Source of the DNA: Pedobacter sandarakinus
GTDB lineage: Bacteria; Bacteroidota; Bacteroidia; Sphingobacteriales; Sphingobacteriaceae
Reading direction: 5' to 3'
Assembly: GCF_026240095.1 (NCBI RefSeq)
Contig: NZ_JAPIVG010000001.1
Location: forward strand, 868,001-932,000
Length of the DNA stretch: 64,000 nt
Of the stretch, positions 26,326 through 34,077 are shown in pieces. Made by a program: the position numbers and the translations under genes. The first letter of the stretch is position 1, and every line of letters starts with the position of its first letter. Under the pieces are notes generated by a model that was not told the origin of the DNA, searched no databases, and saw only the letters and a list, made by a program, of their open reading frames with translations.

Positions 26326-26691
26326 CTAATAGAAAATATCCTTACAAATTTGACATTTATCTCTAACTTGCATTGTTTTTGGTCTATATGCTCTTGAAAG
26401 TACTATTTCATTTAGGTTGATAACATGTTTTATGTAGATGTCATTTGAAGCGTTGACTTCTGCACAACATCCGATCGAAGTTGTGTTTACTTTTTCGCCT
26501 AGTTTTCCGTATGAAAGCAATTTATCTTTCAATTTAACATAGAGTTCGTTTTCCAGTATAAGCAAGCCAGATTTATTACATTTTCTTGAGTTACTATATT
26601 CAGCACCACAAACCACGGAGACAAAATCTCTTCGCATATTGAATGATAAAGCGTAGTTTTGGATTTCATTTTCTAAATCTTCTGATGCCAT
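26326..26691 (-). CDS. Deaminase-fold protein (YwqJ-like / nucleic-acid deaminase superfamily)
   Basis: This 121-residue protein carries the zinc pattern of the cytidine-deaminase-like fold. It reads C76-A-E78 in GCCAEVNASND, then Cys113 and Cys116 in DKCQICKDIF, preceded by the R-P-K-T-M-Q-V segment that precedes the C-x-x-C in several bacterial toxin deaminases. The Glu would be the proton shuttle and the three Cys would hold zinc. Such domains usually form the C-terminus of long polymorphic toxins; here the domain is the whole protein with no export region. It may act as an intracellular effector or as a displaced toxin cassette. Substrate (nucleotide, DNA or RNA) unknown. Confidence 0.6.
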   Translation of the reverse strand: MASEDLENEIQNYALSFNMRRDFVSVVCGAEYSNSRKCNKSGLLILENELYVKLKDKLLSYGKLGEKVNTTSIGCCAEVNASNDIYIKHVINLNEIVLSRAYRPKTMQVRDKCQICKDIFY

Positions 26692-26934
26692 TATTATAAG
26701 TTATATTTTAAACAAATTTAGCTAATTATAAAAAATCTATCTTTTAGAAAATACACAAACCTATCCAGCGAATAGAGCAAGGGGCATTGCAATAAACCTT
26801 TTTTAAAAGCGACACAATGATATGTTTACTCAATTAACATAAGGCTTGAAGATATTGTTAAGCAACAAGTGTATGCTTGGTTAATCATGCGATTGAATCC
26901 AATTTAACCATTTGTAAGGTTCTTAAAAATATCG

Positions 26935-27045
26935 ATTCTAACGGTTAGCAGTTTGGCGAAGTAGGGAAAGTCGAAGCACAAAATGTTTATCGCATAACTA
27001 AATTTGAATTTAGCACTTAATGCGCCATTTGCCAAACTACTCTTA
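26935..27045. repeat. attC-like imperfect palindrome with central hairpin
   Basis: The outer arms are AGCAGTTTGGCG (26947-26958) and, reading back, AGTAGTTTGGC (27031-27041). The centre is a perfect palindrome CTAAATTTGAATTTAG (26998-27013). The whole can fold as a long imperfect hairpin. I recall similar units between genes in accessory regions of Bacteroidota, but no second copy is present here. It separates the kinase operon from the deaminase pair. Confidence 0.45.
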
Positions 27046-27056
27046 TACAACTACTT

Positions 27057-27251
27057 TTATTTCTTCAACTCTTTTCTATGTGGAATTGGTTTAACAATTA
27101 TTTTTTCATTTTGTAGTTTTTGAACCACAAAATCCCCATTAAAACATTTTATATTTGCTAATTCTAGAAGTGAACTATGCGAAATGTTATGGAAAGGACT
27201 TGAAATGTCTTTTCTTGTTTTAGAATTATATGTAGTTTTCTTCTGATTCAT
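27057..27251 (-). CDS. Small basic protein of the kinase operon
   Basis: This 64-residue protein is rich in Lys, Arg and Asn, with no recognised domain. I chose the ATG at 27251 because it overlaps the TAA of the kinase gene (TAATG), a sign of translational coupling; a TTG seven codons upstream is an alternative. The sequence (KTRKDISSPFHNISHSSLL) contains several Ser and Thr in basic context and could be a kinase substrate, but that is speculation. No similar protein is elsewhere in the window. Confidence 0.5.
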   Translation of the reverse strand: MNQKKTTYNSKTRKDISSPFHNISHSSLLELANIKCFNGDFVVQKLQNEKIIVKPIPHRKELKK

Positions 27252-28294
27252 TACCAATCGGTATTTAAACAATCATATAATAAAGTGTTTTTTTCAACTT
27301 CATTTTGAACAACTTTACAAAAATTTCTATTTTGTCTACTATTTTTCAACGCTGAAATTGTAAAAGTGTTGTTTGTTGTTAAACAAGTTACTATGTAGTT
27401 ATGTTTTACCCAAGTCTCATTTCCTAAATTATCTGTAGAATATGTCCAATCGTTTGCAGCATTAATTTTACTTAAATCATTAAGAATTTCAATAACACTT
27501 GAATACCTTTCATCTGGGTTTGGTTTAAGGGCAGTGCTTATGATTTTTCTAAGTTGTCTGGGTATATGAGGCAAAAAGAATTGTCTGTTAGGGAAATTTC
27601 CCGCTTGCAGTTTCTGGATAAAGTTACCATCATTCCTAATTCCCCTGCTAACAAACGCACCATCTAATTGACTTAGAAAAACACTTTCACCATTACAGAT
27701 TCTATACATTGTTAACCCTGCTTGATAAATATCAAATTTATGATTATGGACAGGTTGATCAAAATACTCAGGTGGTGCTAAAACTTGTGTTGTACCAGAA
27801 TTACTTGCAAAACCATAATGACCTGTATATTCAGCTAATCCAAAATCCGAAATTAGAGCTTGGTTAGAATTGTTTATTAAAATATTTTCAGGTTTAATGT
27901 CAAAATGAATCAACCCTTTTGAATGGATATTATTAAGTCCTGAAAGAAACTGTAATGAATACCTAACAATTTCTCTAGATGACAAAAACCTGTTATCAAT
28001 TAAACCTTTAAGTGAGCCATTTTTATAGAACGGCATGGAAAGATAGATAAAATCATCATCTTTACATGCGTAAATTACCTTTACGATATTATGGTGATTT
28101 GTCAAATACAGTTTTCTTGATTCTTCAAAATATAAGTCTTGATGAGTAAAATTAGCTATTGGAACTTTTTTCACTGCAATGTTGGCATTCAATTGTGGGT
28201 CAAAAGCGTGATAAACTTCTCCTTCTCCACCATTTCCAATTTTAGCTCCTATTTCAAAATTTAATTTTGTTTCTGTAAGGTTTGTCGTAATCAT
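27251..28294 (-). CDS. Eukaryotic-type Ser/Thr protein kinase
   Basis: This soluble 347-residue kinase uses the ATG at 28294; a TTG one codon earlier is in frame. The fold is intact: glycine loop GNGGEGEV (20-27), the VAIK-type lysine in IAVKKV (42-43), the catalytic loop H-F-D-I-K-P-E-N (130-137, HFD instead of HRD, so a non-RD kinase) and DFG (150-152). An activation loop with S-N-S-G-T-T and A-P-P-E-Y at its end follows. The kinase domain ends near 270. The C-terminal 80 residues (after KPNPDERYSSVIEIL) are beta-rich and unrecognised. It sits between an RNase-H-like protein and a small basic protein, spaced by 3 bases and an overlap, so it is one operon in a defence-rich element. An antiphage signalling role is inferred. 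Confidence 0.88.
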   Translation of the reverse strand: MITTNLTETKLNFEIGAKIGNGGEGEVYHAFDPQLNANIAVKKVPIANFTHQDLYFEESRKLYLTNHHNIVKVIYACKDDDFIYLSMPFYKNGSLKGLIDNRFLSSREIVRYSLQFLSGLNNIHSKGLIHFDIKPENILINNSNQALISDFGLAEYTGHYGFASNSGTTQVLAPPEYFDQPVHNHKFDIYQAGLTMYRICNGESVFLSQLDGAFVSRGIRNDGNFIQKLQAGNFPNRQFFLPHIPRQLRKIISTALKPNPDERYSSVIEILNDLSKINAANDWTYSTDNLGNETWVKHNYIVTCLTTNNTFTISALKNSRQNRNFCKVVQNEVEKNTLLYDCLNTDW

Positions 28295-28297
28295 CAA

Positions 28298-28783
28298 TTA
28301 TAAATTAAATGCTGTAAAACAAGCTAGTACACATTCTCTTTTTTCGATGCCCAACCTTTTCCAATCTAAATCTTCCGGAATAGACGGAAAAATAACTTCA
28401 GCATCAGCATACTTCTTAAAGTCAGTTTTAGGAATACCTGCAATTCGAGTTAATTCTGCGATTTGTCCTGCTAAAAAATTATCAACAGTTGAACTTGCTA
28501 AAGATTCTTGTATAACACCTTCTATGTAACACCTCTCTATTGCAGTTCCATTTATTGTTCTGCCAAATTCAGGAATTCTTATTACAGCACTTTTCACTTC
28601 GTAATCTTCCAGTATGTCTAACAAAGTATTTCTTGTGAAGTTTAAGGCTTCTGGTCTATTAATACTTAACGGTATATTTATTTGAGATATGTCTAAATAG
28701 TTTAGACTATCATCAGGCAGTTTTTCAATAATACAATAATGCACTACAGAATTAGAAAAAACTCTTAATCCAATTACCCTCAT
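28298..28783 (-). CDS. DUF3010-like RNase-H-fold protein, first gene of the kinase operon
   Basis: This 161-residue soluble protein opens with an RNase-H/actin-like strand (MRVIGLRVFSN) and continues with a helix-strand unit (EALNFTRNTLLDILEDYEVK, then SAVIRIPEFG). After that come G-T-A-I-E-R-C-Y-I-E-G-V-I-Q and a late I-P-K-T-D-F-K-K segment. This order resembles small DUF3010 proteins as I remember them. The usual first catalytic Asp of RuvC-like nucleases is not obvious (Gly-Leu-Arg there), so nuclease activity is uncertain. It ends 3 bases before the kinase start, and the pair must be co-translated. It could be a sensor or a kinase target. Confidence 0.55.
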   Translation of the reverse strand: MRVIGLRVFSNSVVHYCIIEKLPDDSLNYLDISQINIPLSINRPEALNFTRNTLLDILEDYEVKSAVIRIPEFGRTINGTAIERCYIEGVIQESLASSTVDNFLAGQIAELTRIAGIPKTDFKKYADAEVIFPSIPEDLDWKRLGIEKRECVLACFTAFNL

Positions 28784-29657
28784 TTTTTGAATTGTTTCAT
28801 ATACATATGTCCTTCTAAGGCATCACACAACTTCTAAATACATTTTACTGTAAAAAAAACCTTGATTAAACCATTTTATGGATATTTCAATTGCGCAATT
28901 TGAATATTCTTAGGTATTTATTAAACTTTTACAAACGAATACACCGAAATTATCTTTTGTGAAGTTAAGAGAAGATGGAGCGTATAAAATTTATTAAGTT
29001 TTGTCTAAATTATAAATTTAATCTTAATCTCCAATACGGTAAACCGTAAACTGCATTAAAATCAATTTTAAATCTGCACAAATTAATTTTTACTGGGTCC
29101 AATATCGACTTACTGAAATAAAACCGTGCAGTATAACAAATTATGCGAACCGCTTGCGAATGTTTCGAAGGTCGTTGCAAAGAAGCTCGATTAGAGCGAT
29201 GCAACGATATGTTTTATGCAATGAAACACAAGGCTTGGCGGTGTTGTTGATTGGTAATCCTTGACGGTATATCTGCTCAACAATAGTAACAAGCCGAAGC
29301 CAGAGAAACCACGCAGGTGAGCTGAAAAGTGGAGCCTGACTAGATTTATCTAGAATGAAGAGAAGCAAATCCTAGATAAAGATAGAGAGAAGGCTCATGA
29401 AGCCATCCGCTTTGGCAAAATTAAAACCATGACAGTGCAAAGCAATGGCGTGTGTTTTAAGTGGCATTAGATATGGCGGAATTCCGATCTACCTACCTAC
29501 TAGCACTGTCCCATGCTACGAACCACAAGCTGAAAAGTGAACGCAGTACCTTATAAAGCAAGCACCATAACTGCCATCTTCCACAAAATCAACGACTAGA
29601 CCGAGCCTTTCCTCTCCTAAGCCACCCCTTTTGAGGAAAGGCATTGGTTTAGGAGTG
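28784..29657. other. Gene-poor stretch, about 870 bp
   Basis: Only short frames with no coding character are present. A short perfect palindrome TACGGTAAACCGTA lies near 29034. A 36-codon stretch on the plus strand ends KIKTMTVQSNGVCFKWH at about 29458 and looks protein-like but lacks a start codon, perhaps the tail of a lost gene. The promoter of the kinase operon should lie at the left end. Nothing firm. Confidence 0.45.
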
Positions 29658-29891
29658 CTATTGAAAGGTATCAAACTCATATGAACAAGTAATGCATATG
29701 TAATGATAAGTCGGAGTACGGTTCAAAACGCTCTTATTGAAGCCTGGATAGCGGAAAGAATCTCTACTATTGCACATTGGACATATATTAGGTGGGTCTG
29801 GCACGAACGTGATACCGCTACCTCTAAAGACTAAATTCTCATTGATAGGCTCCTGTTTTGATATTGTCTCCAACTCACTTCTTGATGGCAA
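29658..29891 (-). CDS. Small zinc-ribbon protein
   Basis: This protein of about 77 residues starts at a TTG codon (29891); no ATG is in frame, and the frame extends ten codons further up. Its second half has two C-x-x-C pairs, CPMCNSRDSF and CITCSYEF, 28 residues apart, which should form a zinc ribbon. It follows the PIN-domain remnant by 22 bases on the same strand. Function unknown; zinc ribbons of this size often bind nucleic acid or serve as protein-protein modules. Confidence 0.5.
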   Translation of the reverse strand: MPSRSELETISKQEPINENLVFRGSGITFVPDPPNICPMCNSRDSFRYPGFNKSVLNRTPTYHYICITCSYEFDTFQ

Positions 29892-29913
29892 AGAATGTAT
29901 TTGGATATTAGAG

Positions 29914-30596
29914 TTAGTCCTTTAAAGCGTCGCTAAGTTTATTAAAGCATTTTATATGTAACCCTTTATTAGCTGTTAACAGCTCCTTGTGTAACTGTGG
30001 ATTGAGGTAGCAGCTATCGTTATACTGAGTGTAATAGTCGGTATCCCTTGTTATGATAATAAGCTCTACCACCGATGGCACCTTTGATAACAATATCTCC
30101 CACGATATTTGATCGCCCATATTGTCTTTAGGCTTCCCGTGTGGATTACCGAGCTGTTTCCTAACCAAAGCCTTATCGTACAATTCTTCATCGAAATGCA
30201 AGGCACTTGTAAACAGCTTTGTCAGCTCATTGCTCACCACATCTGAAGAGGAACTAATTGAACTAAACAAATCTGCATACATTAATCTAAGCTGTCTTAG
30301 GTTTTTATCTATCTGTAATTCTATCTTCTTTCGATCCTCATTCCACGACTTTATTAACGTAGAATCAACTTCATCTAAATGAGACGGTAACACAACAGAC
30401 TTATAACTAGCATTTGCTAGAGTGTTTGAAACTGAGGTATTGAATACAACTAACTTATTCCTGTTAACTTCATCTACGATTTGTGAAGTAACAGTATCTC
30501 GTCTTTCAATTCTACTATACTGGTTAGAAGCTTTTTGAACTCAGGCCGATTGGAATTATAGAATTCTAAGTAAATGTTAGCGTCAATGAAAATCAT
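29914..30596 (-). pseudogene. PIN-domain RNase, frameshifted
   Basis: Two frames together give a PIN-like ribonuclease. The first, from the ATG at 30596, reads MIFIDANIYLEFYNSNRPEF, with the first catalytic Asp and Asn. The second continues with TSQIVDEVNRNK, then GDQISWEILL and IIITRDTDYY, which hold the remaining acidic residues. The switch of frame falls between about 30485 and 30515; the first frame stops after about 41 codons. The long helical insert in the middle fits the PIN_8/DUF4935-type group. It may be a true pseudogene or a one-base sequencing error. A 159-codon piece starting inside the frame would lack the first active-site strand. Confidence 0.7.
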
Positions 30597-30755
30597 AGTG
30601 AAGTCTGTAGCGTGTTCAAGTATAATAAAAAAGAGCCACATTGTAATGGCCCTTAGATGGTAAGCTTAGAATTCATTGCACGATATAAACCCTCCCTTTC
30701 ACGCTGTAAACCACTAAATGAGAGAGTGAGGGATTTAGGATGCGCTATATAAATT

Positions 30756-31199
30756 CTAATGGTAACCAATCAATTGATCTTCCAAACTCTTTGGTAGATA
30801 ATAGATTGCGTCATCGTTTGGTGATGGTGCTGCTAGTCTAGCCATAAAGAAATAATCAACTTCAAGTATAAGTTCCTTATATAGCTCTTCACTAATATCA
30901 AAGTCGCCGAGAGACTTACCGCTATCCAAATGTAATTGTAGATGCATTAAGTCCTTATAGTTGGTGCCCAAATGCTGATCAACTTGTTTTAACTGACTAT
31001 AGGAGATTTCAATATCGTTCAAGATATCTGGATCGTAACCAAGGTTGTCTACATTTGAGATGTGTAATCGAATGTAAGGGTTGAGCACTGTATAGAGGGC
31101 GGTCGGATCAGTTACTACTTCTTTCTTCCTTTGCTTTACTAATTTATATACTAGGATTAAGCTAGCTAGTGCAGCCATTGTAATAATTACTATATCCAT
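30756..31199 (-). CDS. Membrane-anchored protein, unknown
   Basis: This 147-residue protein has one N-terminal transmembrane segment (MDIVIITMAALASLILVYKL, then basic residues). An acidic soluble domain of about 115 residues follows, mostly helical (ILNDIEISYSQLKQVDQHLG). No domain is recognised. It is the last gene of the right-hand block of the element; 159 bases separate it from the PIN remnant, with a weak hairpin near 30630. Confidence 0.5.
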   Translation of the reverse strand: MDIVIITMAALASLILVYKLVKQRKKEVVTDPTALYTVLNPYIRLHISNVDNLGYDPDILNDIEISYSQLKQVDQHLGTNYKDLMHLQLHLDSGKSLGDFDISEELYKELILEVDYFFMARLAAPSPNDDAIYYLPKSLEDQLIGYH

Positions 31200-31254
31200 A
31201 TGGTGTGCTGTTTAAATGTAATCTTGACTTTAACCGTTTCAGTAGAATTGGATA

Positions 31255-31752
31255 TTATTTTGTTATTTGTATTGCCAGTCCCAAGCCCTCAAACCAGATG
31301 TTGTAATTCTTTGGTTTATCTTTGTATGGTGCAATGGTAACTGTGGCAGCAACATAGTGCTTCTCGGATTCATTTGAATAGCTAACTATAGGCCAATTAA
31401 CAATTAAATCCTCAAAACGGTCAGACATATTAGCTGTGTAGTACTCAACCATAGCCGGATATTCGTACCACTTACCAGACTTAATTGCTTCTTTCCTTTT
31501 TTTCTTATCCATTTCCACAACCTGCCCGAACATAGTAACCTTGAATATGTATTTGGAAGGATGATCGTAGGCTTTGTAAATAATGAATTCATTGTAGGGA
31601 TCTGTAGTTCCAATCAATTTATAAACAAACAAACCATATGGCGGATTTTCCCAATTTCCCCATAAATCGTTTATACGTTTGTTGTAGCCAAAGTTTTGCC
31701 CAAAGGCTGTTGTTGATAAGGCAATCAACCACAGTGTTACTAATCTTTTCAT
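31255..31752 (-). CDS. Exported protein, unknown
   Basis: This 165-residue product has a Sec signal peptide (MKRLVTLWLIALSTTAFGQ, cleavage after FGQ). The start is the ATG at 31752; a GTG directly before it is also in frame. The mature domain is beta-rich with many Tyr and Trp residues and no recognised motif. It follows another exported protein by 4 bases, so the two probably form a pair at the cell surface or in the periplasm. It is unusual for an element with otherwise cytoplasmic defence cargo. Confidence 0.55.
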   Translation of the reverse strand: MKRLVTLWLIALSTTAFGQNFGYNKRINDLWGNWENPPYGLFVYKLIGTTDPYNEFIIYKAYDHPSKYIFKVTMFGQVVEMDKKKRKEAIKSGKWYEYPAMVEYYTANMSDRFEDLIVNWPIVSYSNESEKHYVAATVTIAPYKDKPKNYNIWFEGLGLAIQITK

Positions 31753-31756
31753 CACC

Positions 31757-32134
31757 TTAAAAGTAGATAGTTGTTAATAGTGGGGTTAGATAAACTTTGT
31801 ACTCAAACTGATCTGCAAGAGCATCATACATTGAGATACGAGTTGCAGTTATTGGAAGTGTGAGATTAGACCAATATTCAGAGCTTATTGGTTTGTAACC
31901 CACGATCTTGGTTACTCGGTTCGATGTTACCAACTTAATTCTGTACTTTGAAATTGCCTGGGTTGTTGGATTTACTGAATAGGCTGTTATAACCTGCGAT
32001 TCCTGATCTGATTGTTGTTGTTGATTGGGATAGCCGTTGCTTGATGGAATAGGGTTCGGCACATAGACCACTTGTGAATGAACAGCGTAACTAACTAGGA
32101 GTAGTCCGCAAATTGAGAGATACTTTTTTAGCAT
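31757..32134 (-). CDS. Exported protein, unknown
   Basis: This 125-residue product has a signal peptide MLKKYLSICGLLLVSYAVHS, cut before QVVYVPNP. The ATG at 32134 is chosen because the signal peptide begins there; the longer open frame upstream is not protein-like. The mature part has a Gln-rich linker (NQQQQSDQESQ) and then a beta-domain. No family recognised. It is co-directional with and 4 bases upstream of the second exported protein. Confidence 0.55.
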   Translation of the reverse strand: MLKKYLSICGLLLVSYAVHSQVVYVPNPIPSSNGYPNQQQQSDQESQVITAYSVNPTTQAISKYRIKLVTSNRVTKIVGYKPISSEYWSNLTLPITATRISMYDALADQFEYKVYLTPLLTTIYF

Positions 32135-32416
32135 ATTGATATAAGATAAATTCAAACTGTCCCATAGTTTGAAGTTAAATGCAATAAGCGTTGGGACTGA
32201 ACTTATTCCGCTACTGGAAACCCCTAGGAAGGTCATCGTAAACAGAATAGCCAGCCCAACGCTTATGGCGTGGGCATTTGGCTAACTCTGTCCTTGTTAC
32301 GATTGATTGATTTCCTAGGTCTTCCAATACAAGAACTGAAGCTAAACGCTTATATCTTAATATGTAAGTTGTTGCTTTTTTTATTTCATTCCTCAAATCT
32401 ACCAAAGAGAAATGAA

Positions 32417-32446
32417 TGTAGGTGCATTGCTGCACCTAATTTTTTA
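32417..32446. terminator. Hairpin terminator
   Basis: The stem TAGGTGCA / TGCACCTA has a T-run on the plus strand and A/T-rich sequence on the other side. It falls just after the 170-residue unknown gene and ends the transcription unit above it. Confidence 0.5.
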
Positions 32447-32956
32447 CTCAGCTTCCTTTTCGACTGTTCCAATGCTCACATAACCAGTTTCTCCCTCTAC
32501 AATCCTGCGATAGTAGAAGTTGTGTAGGTTATCAGCAGGCAGATAATTCACTCGTAGTGCGTATTCAATGCCAACAGTATTATCATTTGATTGCGTTAGT
32601 TGGTAGCATTCACGTAAAAGATTATTGGTAAGGATGCTTCCGAACTTTTGCAATGCTTCCTCACCAAGATCAACAAAAATGTATAGCTTCCCATCCTTTG
32701 GGCTCATGCTGAGAGTGATATTGTGGAAATAACTCAGATACTCTTTAACAAGATTGGTATTCTGTTCGTTCTTGGTATGATCCATTAAGGCATAAGTTCT
32801 AAACTTAGCGACATCAAATCGTTTTAACAGGTTGATGGCTTTTTCTACCATTAACGTGTACGCTTTCTCAACGGCATTGTTGGTAAGTTGAATGTCAGTT
32901 GTAATTGGTACGAACTGTGTTTTAGATTGCGCTTTTGCTTTGGTTTGTGTTTTCAT
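32444..32956 (-). CDS. Unknown protein of the element's right-hand block
   Basis: This 170-residue soluble protein has a Lys- and Gln-rich leader (MKTQTKAKAQSKTQ), then a helical part (AVEKAYTLMVEKAINLLKRF) and a strand-rich part (KLYIFVDLGEEALQKFG). The leader looks disordered and basic. I do not recognise the family. It is flanked on both sides by hairpin terminators, so it is likely transcribed alone. Confidence 0.55.
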   Translation of the reverse strand: MKTQTKAKAQSKTQFVPITTDIQLTNNAVEKAYTLMVEKAINLLKRFDVAKFRTYALMDHTKNEQNTNLVKEYLSYFHNITLSMSPKDGKLYIFVDLGEEALQKFGSILTNNLLRECYQLTQSNDNTVGIEYALRVNYLPADNLHNFYYRRIVEGETGYVSIGTVEKEAE

Positions 32957-32977
32957 TTTGTAAGAATTAAAAAGTGA

Positions 32978-33010
32978 GTAAAAAGAAAAGGCACTCTGTT
33001 TAGAGTGCCT
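32978..33010 (-). terminator. Rho-independent terminator
   Basis: The perfect stem AGGCACTCT / AGAGTGCCT has a 4-base loop and is followed on the minus strand by TTTTCTTTTT. It lies downstream of the 169-residue unknown gene. Confidence 0.8.
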
Positions 33011-33066
33011 ATAAGTTGTTCTGGTAAGAATGGGTTTGAAGTGTCTGTTTTAAAAGGCATTGCGCT

Positions 33067-33576
33067 TTATGGTGCAACGTAGTCAAGTATAGAAATCCTC
33101 TCCTTTGGCTGGAAAGCTAGTACACCTTTGTAGAAACTCGAAAAATCTTTAATCCTGTCACTTTCAAATGCGTAGGTAGAATGCATTGCCCTTTTAAACC
33201 ATGCACGTATCTCCAGCTCGAACGGACAGTTATGAAACTGGTAAAGGATTTCATATTTATCTGCATAGCTACATCGAAGATGGTAGCGGAAATGCGGTGT
33301 AATGAATGTATGCATTCCATCAGGATCAGTGGCATCTGACTTGTTATTAATCTCGACAACAGTCCGATCAAGAGGATTGGGAAGAGTCTGATAGAGCTTT
33401 TTAAATCTATTCAATAGATCATGGTAAATGTGTTCTACTCCATCATTTAGTGATCGCTGTAGCGGTAAAGCTTTTTTTGCTCGATGGAAATTCTTAGGCA
33501 GTTGACGTTGTGGCTCAACTGGCAAATCATTTTGTGGGTTTGCTGCTTCAAATCGTTTCATTTTCTCCGTTGTCAA
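33067..33576 (-). CDS. Unknown protein of the element's right-hand block
   Basis: This 169-residue soluble protein has a basic N-terminus (NFHRAKKALPLQRSLND) and a central helical segment ending with TVVEINNKSDATDPDGMH. A C-terminal mixed region has many aromatic residues. No catalytic motif or family is recognised. It is flanked by a 500-base spacer upstream and a strong terminator downstream, which suggests independent transcription. Confidence 0.55.
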   Translation of the reverse strand: MTTEKMKRFEAANPQNDLPVEPQRQLPKNFHRAKKALPLQRSLNDGVEHIYHDLLNRFKKLYQTLPNPLDRTVVEINNKSDATDPDGMHTFITPHFRYHLRCSYADKYEILYQFHNCPFELEIRAWFKRAMHSTYAFESDRIKDFSSFYKGVLAFQPKERISILDYVAP

Positions 33577-34077
33577 TTTAAAATTCTTGGTAACTACTTT
33601 TTGTAAATCGGTGCTTTTATGTGGCTATAGCTAGCTTGAAATCTTTTTCGCTTTACATCAAGAGCCATGAGGGGGATGTAACTCGGCACTACCTTCGGTC
33701 GAGTAAAATAGATTTGATTTAGATTTTTAGGCACTGTTCTTTAGGATAATAGATTTAACTTCCTACCTTTTAAAAGAATTAAGTTTTATGCTACCAAGAG
33801 CTACCCACTAGAGTGCAAAACATTTATTGCTTATGGGGGGGGGGCGGGAATAAGTGCATGCCGTTAGAAAAAATATATTTTGAAATCAGATAACCGTGAT
33901 TTTTAGTGTGTTCTTTTATAAGGCAAAAAGAGTTGATGACTATCCTCAAAAAAGCACCATCGTTCAATGGTGCTTTTATGTATTAATTGTATAATCAGTC
34001 AATCTATTTATCTAATCCTAAATTTAGTCAGTTGGTCTATAATAATACATATTGGTCATTTTTTTGGATTGAAAAGA
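33577..34077. other. Spacer with G10 tract and a terminator
   Basis: There is no gene on either strand. It contains a run of ten G (33835-33844) and the hairpin at 33947-33978. The part before 33576 should hold the promoter of the unknown gene. Confidence 0.5.
33947..33978. terminator. Bidirectional terminator after the helicase gene
   Basis: The stem AAAGCACCAT / ATGGTGCTTT has a 6-base loop and lies about 100 bases past the helicase stop codon. Confidence 0.75.

Noticed and set aside
26935..27045. Canonical integron attC site
   Set aside because: The conserved GTTRRRY/RYYYAAC core boxes are not found, and no integron integrase is in the window. I keep it only as an attC-like palindrome.
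29010..29368. Two overlapping minus-strand open frames of 64 and 75 codons
   Set aside because: No family, start signal or codon preference. The region reads as non-coding.
32211..32435. 74-codon minus-strand frame between two genes of the right-hand block
   Set aside because: It overlaps a hairpin terminator and is not protein-like.
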